This document shows positions 56,480 to 64,000 of a stretch of 64,000 nt of DNA, piece after piece. Numbering within the stretch: the first letter of the stretch is position 1; each line of letters begins with the position of its first letter. The stretch covers positions 1 to 64,000 of the forward strand of contig NZ_CANLXP010000007.1 in NCBI RefSeq assembly GCF_947495145.1. The letters are read 5' to 3'. This DNA comes from an uncultured Arthrobacter sp. (GTDB taxonomy: Bacteria > Actinomycetota > Actinomycetes > Actinomycetales > Micrococcaceae). Under the pieces are notes generated by a model. That model was not told the DNA's origin and searched no databases. It saw only the letters and a list, made by a program, of their open reading frames with translations. A program made the position numbers and the translations under genes.

Positions 56480-57426
56480 AGGCGCCGCTCTGCGCCCGCG
56501 TCCGCCCGGACGCTCGCGATCATGTCCGGCGTGATTCTCGCCATGCTGCCGGTCGGATACTGGGCCGACACATGGTCCACGTGCTCCACGCTCAATACTT
56601 CCGGCCCAAGGAAACGCCGCGCCAGCTCCTCGAAGCGGGCGGCATCTCCCGTCGCGACGAAATGATGCCGGGGCTGCCCGGAACCGGTGCGCAGGAGGTC
56701 GTGGGATACGAGGGCGCGGTAAACGTCCTTGGCGGTCTCCTCCGCGCTGGAAACGAGAGTCACAGAATCGCCCATTACATAGGAAATCACGCCGGTCAGG
56801 AGCGGATAGTGAGTGCAGCCGAGAACCAGGGTGTCGACGTCGGCCTCCTGCAGCGGACGCAGGTAGCGGGCAGCGGTATCCAGGACATCCGAACCTGCGG
56901 TGACACCCGCTTCCACATAATCGACGAACGCAGGGCATGCTGCGGAGAAAATTTCAAGATGCGGCGCCGCGGCGAAGGTGTCTTCATAGGCTCGAGAGCC
57001 GACGGTTGCGCTGGTGCCGATGACACCTATCCGCCCGGTCCTGGTGGAAGCGACCGCACGGCGGACCGCAGGCTGAATCACCTCGATGACCGGGATCCCG
57101 TACCGGGCGGTATAACGTTCGCGGGCATCCCGCAGAACGGCGGCAGAAGCGGAATTGCAGGCGATGACAAGCAGCTTCACGCCGGAGTCCACCAGTTCGT
57201 CCATGACGCCCAGTGCGTAGGCCCTCACCTGCGCAATGGGGAGCGGACCGTACGGAGCGTGCGCGGTATCTCCGACGTAGAGCACCGATTCATGGGGCAG
57301 CTGGTCGATAACGGCCCTGGCGACGGTGAGGCCGCCGACGCCCGAGTCGAAGATGCCGATCGGTGCTTCGGTGGACCTCAGAGCGGCCATCTCGGCGGCC
57401 CCGGAGTCGGCAGGGTCTGAACTCAT
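56476..57426 (-). CDS. murI: Glutamate racemase
   Basis: A 316-residue enzyme making D-glutamate for peptidoglycan. The catalytic cysteines are in VIACNSASA and LGCTHYPLL, and the N-terminal [12 protein letters not shown] is typical. The start is assigned to ATG 57426, though its AGGA is only two bases away; ATG 57390 is an alternative. It ends in overlap with the phosphodiesterase. Confidence 0.93.
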   Translation of the reverse strand: MSSDPADSGAAEMAALRSTEAPIGIFDSGVGGLTVARAVIDQLPHESVLYVGDTAHAPYGPLPIAQVRAYALGVMDELVDSGVKLLVIACNSASAAVLRDARERYTARYGIPVIEVIQPAVRRAVASTRTGRIGVIGTSATVGSRAYEDTFAAAPHLEIFSAACPAFVDYVEAGVTAGSDVLDTAARYLRPLQEADVDTLVLGCTHYPLLTGVISYVMGDSVTLVSSAEETAKDVYRALVSHDLLRTGSGQPRHHFVATGDAARFEELARRFLGPEVLSVEHVDHVSAQYPTGSMARITPDMIASVRADAGAERRL

Positions 57427-57532
57427 GATCCTTTGAGGATAGGACGCACCGGTTCGGTTGGCTAAGCGGGGAGGCGTGTCCTTAATCACAGGACCGTTTC
57501 GGAGCCGGCACCGGCCCTGCCCGCCGCATTAC

Positions 57533-58099
57533 TCACTTCCGAGGCTCAGAGGACGTGAGGAGTGCCTGCATCAGCCCTTCCTGCACCCAGGTGACGAAGT
57601 TGTAGACGAGCGCCAGATAGGACTCGAGGTCCTCAGCGTCCTCAAGGTCCGCTATCTCGTGCAGCCGGGCAGCATCCTCGTCCGTTTTGATCTCCAGGCG
57701 GTCAGCCAGGACCAGCCGGACATCGTTGAGGGCACGAGCCAGCACCTGCGCCTGATCTGGGTTCAGCACCACCTGCGTGTTCTCGAGCAGCAGCGCCGCT
57801 CCCCGCAGGGCGCTGACCTTCTCCTCCCGCAGTGAGCGTTCGGTGAGGCGGCGGAATTCCAGCGCGCCGTCGTCGTCATTTCTCACTGCGTCCGGTAGCA
57901 GGCGGATCACCGCGCTGTCCTCGGGCTTCACTGCCTCGAGATCGAGACCGACCATCGCCGCCAACGGATCCTCGTCTTCCCGCTTCTCGGTCTCGAGCAG
58001 CTGAACGACGTCCGCGAACAACCGCCGCAGCAGCCGTACCTCGCCCGGCTCGAACTCGCCGGCGATACCACGCCGCGTCTTACGAAATGCCCTGGCCAC
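57533..58099 (-). CDS. DUF2017 protein
   Basis: A 188-residue protein found between clpS and murI in actinobacteria. It is largely helical and acidic (VRLLRRLFADVVQLLE, EDAARLHEIADLEDAEDLESYLALVYNFVTWVQEGLM). Start is GTG 58099 with GGGAGC upstream. It follows clpS by nine bases, so an adaptor-linked role is possible but unproven. Confidence 0.9.
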   Translation of the reverse strand: MARAFRKTRRGIAGEFEPGEVRLLRRLFADVVQLLETEKREDEDPLAAMVGLDLEAVKPEDSAVIRLLPDAVRNDDDGALEFRRLTERSLREEKVSALRGAALLLENTQVVLNPDQAQVLARALNDVRLVLADRLEIKTDEDAARLHEIADLEDAEDLESYLALVYNFVTWVQEGLMQALLTSSEPRK

Positions 58100-58108
58100 T
58101 GCCGCTCC

Positions 58109-58414
58109 CTACGCGTCCGCTGTCTGGAAAGTAGCCCACAGGCCGTATGAATGCATGGCCACCGTGTCACGCTCTGCCTGTTCCCGCGAACCGGTCGAGA
58201 CAACCGACCTGCCCTGCTCGTGCACTTCGAGCATGAGGATGCGCGCCTTCGCCTCGCTGTAACCAAAGTAGGTCTGAAAAACGTACGTCACGTAACTCAT
58301 CAGGTTGACCGGGTCATTCCACACGATGACAACCCACGGAACATCGAGGCTGGTCGCCAGGCCTTCTTCCGTTTCCTCAACCTGACGGGTTTCAGGAACT
58401 ACGCCAACACTCAT
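58109..58414 (-). CDS. clpS: ATP-dependent Clp protease adaptor ClpS
   Basis: A 101-residue adaptor that delivers N-end-rule substrates to ClpAP/ClpCP. The core [20 protein letters not shown] and the helix with [16 protein letters not shown] are typical; the Asn-Asp pair in the first motif contacts the N-degron. ATG 58414 is chosen because a −10 TACAAT lies eight bases upstream, which suggests a leaderless mRNA; ATG 58423 is the alternative. Confidence 0.92.
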   Translation of the reverse strand: MSVGVVPETRQVEETEEGLATSLDVPWVVIVWNDPVNLMSYVTYVFQTYFGYSEAKARILMLEVHEQGRSVVSTGSREQAERDTVAMHSYGLWATFQTADA

Positions 58415-58421
58415 GGTCCCC

Positions 58422-58491
58422 ATTGTAGGTTGGCGCGCGGTCCTGACTGCGCCGGGATGTCGGGTGCCCAGATGCAGATCGGGGCTAGAGT
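58422..58491. promoter_or_regulatory. Back-to-back promoters for clpS and pncB
   Basis: TACAAT on the minus strand (58427–58422) serves clpS, and TAGAGT on the plus strand (58486–58491) lies six bases before the pncB GTG. Both predict transcription starts at or within a base of the start codons. No good −35 is seen for either. Confidence 0.5.
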
Positions 58492-58497
58492 TTTCCT

Positions 58498-59829
58498 GTG
58501 AGCCCACATACAACCTGGCGGCATCCCAATTCCGCGCTCTATACGGACCACTACGAGCTGACCATGCTGCAGGCCTCCCTCCACTCGGGAGCCGCGCACC
58601 GCGAGTCGGTCTTCGAGGTCTTCACGCGGCGCCTGCCCGAGGGGCGTCGCTACGGCATCGTGGCGGGAACCGGACGGCTCCTTGAGGGCCTGAAGCACTT
58701 CCGCTTCGAACAGGCGCAACTGGACGCGCTCTCCGCCGCCGGAGTCGTCGATGACACCACCCTGGCCTGGCTCGCGGATTTCCGCTTCACCGGGAACATC
58801 TGGGGGTACGCCGAGGGCGAGGCGTATTTCCCCTCCTCCCCCATCCTCATTGTCGAAGGTTCGTTCGCGGAGGCATGCATCCTCGAAACGTATCTGCTCT
58901 CTGTGCTCAACCATGACAGCGCTATTGCCGCCGCCGCATCCCGTATGACGGGGGCAGCCGGATCCCGCCCGTGCATCGAGATGGGCTCACGCCGCACGCA
59001 GGAAGAGTCAGCCGTCGCGGCCGCACGAGCAGCCATAATCGGCGGTTTCGCAACCACCTCGAACCTTGAAGCGGGACGCCGCTACGGGCTGCGCACCGTC
59101 GGTACGGCAGCACACTCCTTCACCCTGCTGCACGACTCCGAGCCCGAGGCCTTCGCCGCCCAGGTGGCCGCGCTGGGAAAGGGCACATCGCTCCTGGTCG
59201 ACACCTACGACGTCGAGCAGGGCGTCCGCAACGCCGTCGCCGCCGGAGGACCGGACCTCGGAGCCGTACGCCTGGACTCCGGTGATCTCGTCGAGCAAGC
59301 CCGCTGGGTGCGGCAACTGCTCGATGATCTGGGCAACCACCAGACCCGCATCGTGGTCACTTCGGACCTCGATGAGTATGCGATCGGCCTGCTCGCCTCA
59401 GCGCCGGTGGACTCCTACGGAGTGGGCACCTCGCTCGTCACCGGGTCGGGTGCGCCCACCGCCGGGATGGTCTACAAGCTGGTAAGCCGGACCGACGACG
59501 ACGGCACGTTCGTCTCCGTTGCCAAGGCCGCCAAGAACAAGGCCTCCGTTGGCGGGCGCAAGTACGCGCTGCGCCGCCTCAACGACTCCGGTACGGCAGT
59601 CGCCGAAGTGATCGGAATCGGCAACCACCCGCACGACGACGGCAATGACCGCACGCTGCTGCACCAGTTTGTGGCGGACGGCGAGGTGCTACCCGGATGG
59701 ACGGGCCCGGAGGGTGTGCAGCGCGCCGTCGAGCGCCACCGTGAGTCCATGGCTGAGCTGCCCGGCTCTGTGATGCGGCTGCAGCGCGGAGAACCGGCAA
59801 TCCCCACCGAATACGAGGAGTCCGCATGA
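58498..59829 (+). CDS. pncB: Nicotinate phosphoribosyltransferase
   Basis: A 443-residue NAD salvage enzyme that converts nicotinate and PRPP to nicotinate mononucleotide. Visible blocks: [15 protein letters not shown] near the N-terminus, [69 protein letters not shown]. It is divergent from clpS and overlaps pncA by four bases. Confidence 0.94.
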   Translation: MSPHTTWRHPNSALYTDHYELTMLQASLHSGAAHRESVFEVFTRRLPEGRRYGIVAGTGRLLEGLKHFRFEQAQLDALSAAGVVDDTTLAWLADFRFTGNIWGYAEGEAYFPSSPILIVEGSFAEACILETYLLSVLNHDSAIAAAASRMTGAAGSRPCIEMGSRRTQEESAVAAARAAIIGGFATTSNLEAGRRYGLRTVGTAAHSFTLLHDSEPEAFAAQVAALGKGTSLLVDTYDVEQGVRNAVAAGGPDLGAVRLDSGDLVEQARWVRQLLDDLGNHQTRIVVTSDLDEYAIGLLASAPVDSYGVGTSLVTGSGAPTAGMVYKLVSRTDDDGTFVSVAKAAKNKASVGGRKYALRRLNDSGTAVAEVIGIGNHPHDDGNDRTLLHQFVADGEVLPGWTGPEGVQRAVERHRESMAELPGSVMRLQRGEPAIPTEYEESA

Positions 59830-60449
59830 CCCGCGCCCTGATTATCGTCGACGTGCAGAACGACTTCTGCGAGGACGGCTCACTTGCCGTCGAAGGGGGT
59901 GCGGGCGTGGCCCAGGCGCTCAGCGATTACATCGACGCACAGGGTCACCACTACGACTACGTCGTCGCGACCCAGGACTGGCATATCGATCCGGGCTCGC
60001 ACTTTTCCGACGAACCCGATTTTGTCGATTCGTGGCCGGTGCACTGCGTTGCGGACCAGCCCGGCGCCCAGTTCCACCCCAACCTGGACGTTGAAAGCCT
60101 CGACGCCGTCTTCCGGAAAGGGCAGTACGAGGCTGCCTACTCCGGCTTCGAGGGCGTACTCGCCCCTGAGGACCAGGTGCCCACCGGTGAACAGAAACTG
60201 ATTGCAGCCGTTCCCGCCGCGGGAGATGACGCAGTTTCCCTGGACGACTGGCTGCGCGAAAACGAGGTGGACGAGGTGGCGGTCGCCGGCCTGGCCGCCG
60301 ACTACTGTGTACGGGCCACAGCGCTCGATGCTGTCAGCGCCGGGTACACCACTCGTCTGCTGGTGGACTACACCCGCCCCGTACACCCCGAGCGGCTCAG
60401 CGAAGTTCTTGCGGAACTTGAGGATGCCGGAGTCGAGCTCCTCGACTGA
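59826..60449 (+). CDS. pncA: Nicotinamidase/pyrazinamidase
   Basis: A 207-residue hydrolase converting nicotinamide to nicotinate, feeding PncB. The triad is Asp9 (VDVQNDF), Lys98 (FRKGQ) and Cys161 (ADYCVRA); metal ligands are Asp51, His53 and His59 (DWHIDPGSH). The ATGA overlap with pncB couples the two salvage steps. No NrtR-type box is seen in front of pncBA. Confidence 0.95.
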   Translation: MTRALIIVDVQNDFCEDGSLAVEGGAGVAQALSDYIDAQGHHYDYVVATQDWHIDPGSHFSDEPDFVDSWPVHCVADQPGAQFHPNLDVESLDAVFRKGQYEAAYSGFEGVLAPEDQVPTGEQKLIAAVPAAGDDAVSLDDWLRENEVDEVAVAGLAADYCVRATALDAVSAGYTTRLLVDYTRPVHPERLSEVLAELEDAGVELLD

Positions 60450-60487
60450 CCCAATCGGTCAGGCAGCACTGCCGCTCAGTGCGCAGG

Positions 60488-62266
60488 TCAGGTGCGGCCG
60501 ATGAACCAGTCCTGGAGCTTTTTCAACCGTCGCTGAAGTTGTTCCTCGTTTGCCTGCGCCACGGCAGGGCCTCCGCACGCCTTGCGAAGTTCCGAGTGCA
60601 CCACACCGTGCGGCATACCTGAGCGGGCAGACCACGCCGAGACATTCTTGGCGAGCTGTCCGCGCAGCTCTGTGAGCTGACGGTGATCCACCACCTCGGT
60701 GACTACAGGCTCGTGCGCGGCAACGGGGCGTCGTCGTCGTGATTGCTGCTCCTGCTGGCGCTGCCGCAGCAGGACACCCACCTGGTCTGCATCAAGCAAG
60801 CCCGGGATGCCGAGGAAGTCGAGTTCCTCCTCGCTGCCCATCTCACCGCCGGTGCCGAACTCACCGCCGTCGAAGAGTACGCGGTCAAACGACGCCTGGG
60901 ACTCGAGCGCCTCGAACTTCTGCTTGGTCAGCTCGTCCGAGGCCTTTTCCTCGCGGTTCGCGGCCTCCATAAGGGCCTCTTCGGGCGCGAAACCGTCCTC
61001 GTTGTTCTCCGGACGGTCAAGTGCGTGATCCCGCTCCACTTCGAGCTGGTTTGCCAGCGCCATGAGGTTCGGCACTGACGGCAGGAAGACCGATGCGGTT
61101 TCCCCCCGGCGTCGTGCACGGACAAACCGTCCCACCGCCTGGGCGAAGAACAGCGGCGTTGCTGTGGAGGTGGCATACACACCGACCGCCAGGCGCGGCA
61201 CGTCAACGCCTTCGGACACCATCCGGACGGCGACCATCCAGCGCGTCTCACCCGCGGAGAAGTCCTCGATCTTTCCGGACGCCTTCGCATCATCGGACAG
61301 GATGACGGTGGGTGACTCTCCGGTGATCTTCTTGAGCTGCCCCGCGTAGGCGCGTGCGTCGTCGTGATCCGTGGCGATCACCAAGCCGCCCGCGTCAGGG
61401 ACGGCGCGGCGGACCTCCGTGAGGCGCCGGTCGGCCGCCGCCAGCACCGCAGGAATCCATTCACCGTTCGGATTCAGGGCCGTACGCCAGGCCTGGGCAG
61501 TGATGTCCTTGGTGACGGCTGCCTCGCCCAGGGAAGCGGCCATCTCCTCCCCCGCGCTCGTGCGCCAGCGCATCTGGCCGGAGTATGCCATGAACATGAC
61601 CGGACGGACCACGTGGTCCCTCAGCGCGTCGCCGTACCCATAGGTGTAGTCGGACCGCGAGCGGCGGATGCCGTCGGCGTCTTCCGCATACTCAACAAAC
61701 GGTATGGCTGCCGTATCCGAACGGAACGGTGTCCCGGTGAGGGCGAGGCGCCGTGTTGCCGGTTCGAACGCCTCGCGGATGCCGTCGCCCCACGACAGGG
61801 CGTCGCCGCCGTGGTGGATCTCATCGAGGATGACCAGCGTCTTCGCCGCCTCGGTTTTGGCCCGGTGCAGCATGGGCTTGCTGGCAACCTGCGCGTAGGT
61901 CACGGCGACACCGATGAAACCCTCGCCATGCCGCCCGTCGGCGTTACGGAAGTTCGGGTCAATGGACAGACCGACCTTGGCGGCGGCGTCCGACCATTGC
62001 CGCTTGAGGTGGTCGGTGGGAGCAACGACGACGATCCGGTTGACGATCCGCCGGTCCACGAGCTCCGTAGCTACGCGCAGCGCGAAGGTGGTTTTACCGG
62101 CACCTGGCGTGGCGACAGCTAGGAAATCCTGTGGAGAGCCGGCGAAGTACTTTGCAAGCGCCTCTTCCTGCCACTGCCGAAGTTTCGGTGCCGTGCCCCA
62201 GGCGGCCCGTTCCGGGTACGCGGGAGGAAGTGCCGGACCGGCGCCGAACAGTGCATTGTTGCTCAC
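60488..62266 (-). CDS. Superfamily II DEAD/DEAH-box helicase
   Basis: 592 residues. RecA domain 1 has Q-like LRQWQEEAL, Walker A ATPGAGKTT (52–60), DEIHH near 147–151 and TGTP; domain 2 has RMVSEGVDVPR and QAVGRFVRARR. The 200-residue C-terminal part is charged and helical, with QRLLKKL-like motifs. It is a type found in Micrococcales, distinct from RecQ and UvrB. Substrate unknown. The start is GTG 62266 overlapping the MFS stop by four bases. Confidence 0.87.
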   Translation of the reverse strand: MSNNALFGAGPALPPAYPERAAWGTAPKLRQWQEEALAKYFAGSPQDFLAVATPGAGKTTFALRVATELVDRRIVNRIVVVAPTDHLKRQWSDAAAKVGLSIDPNFRNADGRHGEGFIGVAVTYAQVASKPMLHRAKTEAAKTLVILDEIHHGGDALSWGDGIREAFEPATRRLALTGTPFRSDTAAIPFVEYAEDADGIRRSRSDYTYGYGDALRDHVVRPVMFMAYSGQMRWRTSAGEEMAASLGEAAVTKDITAQAWRTALNPNGEWIPAVLAAADRRLTEVRRAVPDAGGLVIATDHDDARAYAGQLKKITGESPTVILSDDAKASGKIEDFSAGETRWMVAVRMVSEGVDVPRLAVGVYATSTATPLFFAQAVGRFVRARRRGETASVFLPSVPNLMALANQLEVERDHALDRPENNEDGFAPEEALMEAANREEKASDELTKQKFEALESQASFDRVLFDGGEFGTGGEMGSEEELDFLGIPGLLDADQVGVLLRQRQQEQQSRRRRPVAAHEPVVTEVVDHRQLTELRGQLAKNVSAWSARSGMPHGVVHSELRKACGGPAVAQANEEQLQRRLKKLQDWFIGRT

Positions 62267-63714
62267 TCTTGGGACGGCACCTTTCGTGTGTCATGTGTTG
62301 ATGCAAGGGGTTCACGATCGCCTCGGGCAGCCCTCAACCCGGCCACTATACCGACTACCGCGAACAGGCACAGAGCCAGCCAGATTGCAACAAACACGGG
62401 TGTTTGGCCCGGCACCTCCGGATCCCTCAAAAGCGCGAAGAGGCCGCCGGCGCCGGCCGTTCCGACGACTCCGCCCAGCTGGTCCGAGAGCTGCAGAGCC
62501 GCCGAATTGCGGCCCTGCTCGTGTGGTGCCGACAGCTTCAGAACGAGCACCGATGTGCTGGACAAGGTAAGTCCCATGGCAAAACCTGCAGCGCTCCACA
62601 CGAGTACAAGAACCCAGAAGGGGACCTCCGCAGCTGCGGCCAGGGCGAGGCCGCCGATGCACACGGACAGCAGGGAGGCACCGATCACGAGCAGCCACTG
62701 ACGGCGGAAGCTCACCCGAGCCTGGACGAAGGAACCTGCACTCCACCCGATGGCGGCAGCGCTCAGCGCAAGACCCGCTGTTGAGGCACTCAATCCGCGG
62801 GCCGAGACCAGCATGAGCGGAACAAACGCTTCTGCGCCGAAGAAGGCAACCGTCAGAAGCCCGCGGGTGGCGATAACGCTTGGAAGCCCGGGTGCCAGGC
62901 GGACAGTCCCGACAGGCAGAAGCCTCGGAAACGCAACCGCAGCGGCCACAAGTCCCGCCACGCCCAAGACCACCAGGAGCCAGGCCTGAACGGGGTCAGC
63001 GAAACCATCGGCGGCAATCTTCGTGAGGGCAAACTGTGCAGCGAAAACCCCTCCTGCGAGCAAAACACCGGTCGCGGCGTTCCTGCGCGCGGCAGAATCG
63101 AGCGGCTCGCGCGCTCGGGTGACTTTCAGACCCTCCGTACGCGGCCACACCAACAGGAACGCTGCAATGACCACCGGCGCCACGCCAAGGAAGACCCACC
63201 GCCAGCTGGCCTGCTCGGCCAGAACACCGGAAACGTACGGCCCGATCAGGGAGGGCACCACCCACGCTGCAGCAAGCCATCCGAACACCACCGGCTGCAT
63301 CCGCTGGGGGTAGGCCCTCGCAATAATGACGTAGACGGCCACAATCATGAACCCGCCCCCGAGCCCCGATACTGCCCGCCCGAGCGTCATGATCCAGAAG
63401 GCCGGAGCACTGCCGGATATCGCAAGGCCGACGACCATGAGCGCCAGGCCCGCGGCAAGTGCCGGTCTCGGCCCCTGCCGGTCACACCAGATCCCGCCCA
63501 GAACGCTGCCGAGCAGCGAAGCGGTGAGATACATCGAGAATGCCAACCCGTAGCTGGATACGCCGTCCAGTTCTGCGGCTACTGACGGCATGGCCGTCAC
63601 CACCGCCATGGCTTCGAACGCGGCGCAGGTGATGATCGCAATGACCCCGATGGTCAGGGGCCGTAGCGATGAGGACATTGCCCCGTCGCGGAGCTTTGCC
63701 TCGGGTTCTGACAT
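62263..63714 (-). CDS. MFS transporter (DHA-like)
   Basis: A 483-residue major facilitator protein with 12–14 helices. The loop 2–3 motif is GGIWCDRQGPRPALA, and TM5 region GWLAAAWVVPSLIGPYVSG is the antiporter motif C, typical of drug exporters. It is upstream of and overlaps the helicase gene, so they share a transcript. Confidence 0.88.
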   Translation of the reverse strand: MSEPEAKLRDGAMSSSLRPLTIGVIAIITCAAFEAMAVVTAMPSVAAELDGVSSYGLAFSMYLTASLLGSVLGGIWCDRQGPRPALAAGLALMVVGLAISGSAPAFWIMTLGRAVSGLGGGFMIVAVYVIIARAYPQRMQPVVFGWLAAAWVVPSLIGPYVSGVLAEQASWRWVFLGVAPVVIAAFLLVWPRTEGLKVTRAREPLDSAARRNAATGVLLAGGVFAAQFALTKIAADGFADPVQAWLLVVLGVAGLVAAAVAFPRLLPVGTVRLAPGLPSVIATRGLLTVAFFGAEAFVPLMLVSARGLSASTAGLALSAAAIGWSAGSFVQARVSFRRQWLLVIGASLLSVCIGGLALAAAAEVPFWVLVLVWSAAGFAMGLTLSSTSVLVLKLSAPHEQGRNSAALQLSDQLGGVVGTAGAGGLFALLRDPEVPGQTPVFVAIWLALCLFAVVGIVAGLRAARGDREPLASTHDTRKVPSQE

Positions 63715-63736
63715 GGCTTCCTCACGAGCATGGCAA

Positions 63737-63763
63737 CGTCCGCCGGGCGGGGCCCGGCGGACG
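63737..63763 (-). terminator. Hairpin between DUF3039 and the MFS gene
   Basis: A perfect 11-bp stem CGTCCGCCGGG/CCCGGCGGACG with a 5-base loop, downstream of the DUF3039 stop. Confidence 0.65.
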
Positions 63764-63777
63764 CGGAAAGGGTTTGG

Positions 63778-64000
63778 CTAGGACTTGTCCCCGGGCCGCA
63801 TTGAATTGTAGATTTCCTTGCACTCCGGGCACACCGGGAACTTCTCAGGATCCCTTCCGGGTGTCCAGACCTTGCCGCAGAGAGCGATCACAGGTTCTCC
63901 GGACAGCGCCGACTCCATGATTTTTTCTTTGCGGACGTAGTGGGCGAACCGCTCCCGGTCTCCGGGCTCAACCTCTTCACGCAGTTCTTCGCGCTCGATC
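63778..64000 (-). CDS. DUF3039 protein (5' end outside window)
   Basis: The C-terminal 73 residues are visible; the start lies right of the window. The sequence ALCGKVWTPGRDPEKF followed by VCPECKEIY and GDKS marks the DUF3039 family of small actinobacterial proteins. Three cysteines (ALC, CPEC) suggest a metal site. Function unknown. It is upstream of the MFS–helicase pair on the same strand but separated by a hairpin. Confidence 0.9.
   Translation of the reverse strand, partial: IEREELREEVEPGDRERFAHYVRKEKIMESALSGEPVIALCGKVWTPGRDPEKFPVCPECKEIYNSMRPGDKS

Overview
The window is 64 kb of high-GC chromosomal DNA from an actinobacterium, most likely a member of the Micrococcaceae such as Arthrobacter. 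The evidence is the high GC, frequent GTG starts, the SLH-like repeat type in the first gene, and the order clpS–DUF2017–murI–MBL–rph–rdgB with pncB diverging from clpS, which matches the mycobacterial/actinobacterial layout. The genus is an inference. I see no phage, integrase, transposase, plasmid or CRISPR sequence. The region reads as core genome with a few accessory transport and regulator genes. Layout, 1–16 kb: a giant secreted haem peroxidase with RTX repeats, fibronectin III domains and SLH-like repeats runs off the left edge, divergent from a signal peptidase I. Then come the serine and branched-chain amino acid genes serA, ilvC, ilvN and ilvB, all on the minus strand, and ilvD. Upstream of ilvB is a complete attenuator: a promoter, a 14-residue Val-rich leader peptide that looks leaderless, and an intrinsic terminator. 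A small uncharacterised gene, a hydroxyacid dehydrogenase and a secreted PQQ-type sugar dehydrogenase follow. 16–31 kb: tRNA-Lys(CTT), a MarR regulator divergent from a Bcp peroxiredoxin, tRNA-Leu(TAG), a fasciclin lipoprotein, a peptide-binding lipoprotein, malate:quinone oxidoreductase, a SwrC-like RND exporter, an EamA exporter, a luciferase-like flavin oxidoreductase coupled to a MarR gene, a transglutaminase-like protein, an SDR and a lipoprotein. 31–37 kb: de novo NAD synthesis, nrtR–nadA–nadB–nadC–cysteine desulfurase, with 4-base overlaps from nadA onward and a 25-base palindrome upstream of nrtR that fits an NrtR operator. 37–50 kb: an alpha/beta hydrolase, a soluble Ser/Thr kinase, a 55-residue acidic protein, an Fpg/Nei glycosylase, TetR, an MHS transporter divergent from IclR, another MFS protein, SbcCD, and an ADP-ribosylglycohydrolase-like protein that has lost its metal-binding motifs. 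50–64 kb: a BRCT exonuclease, a GntR/ABC operon, DedA, then rdgB, rph, a metallo-beta-lactamase protein resembling mycobacterial Rv1339, murI, DUF2017 and clpS, divergent from pncB–pncA (NAD salvage). The right end has a superfamily II helicase, an MFS exporter and a partial DUF3039 protein. Functional themes: NAD is covered twice, by de novo synthesis (nadABC) and salvage (pncAB), with NrtR as the likely sensor and the desulfurase as likely supplier of the NadA iron-sulfur cluster. Branched-chain amino acid synthesis is controlled by attenuation. SbcCD, the glycosylase, the exonuclease and RdgB cover DNA and nucleotide maintenance. I found no convincing wholly new multi-gene system. The best leads are the ilvB leader, the degenerate ADP-ribosylglycohydrolase beside SbcCD, the multi-domain peroxidase, and several genes that appear to be leaderless.
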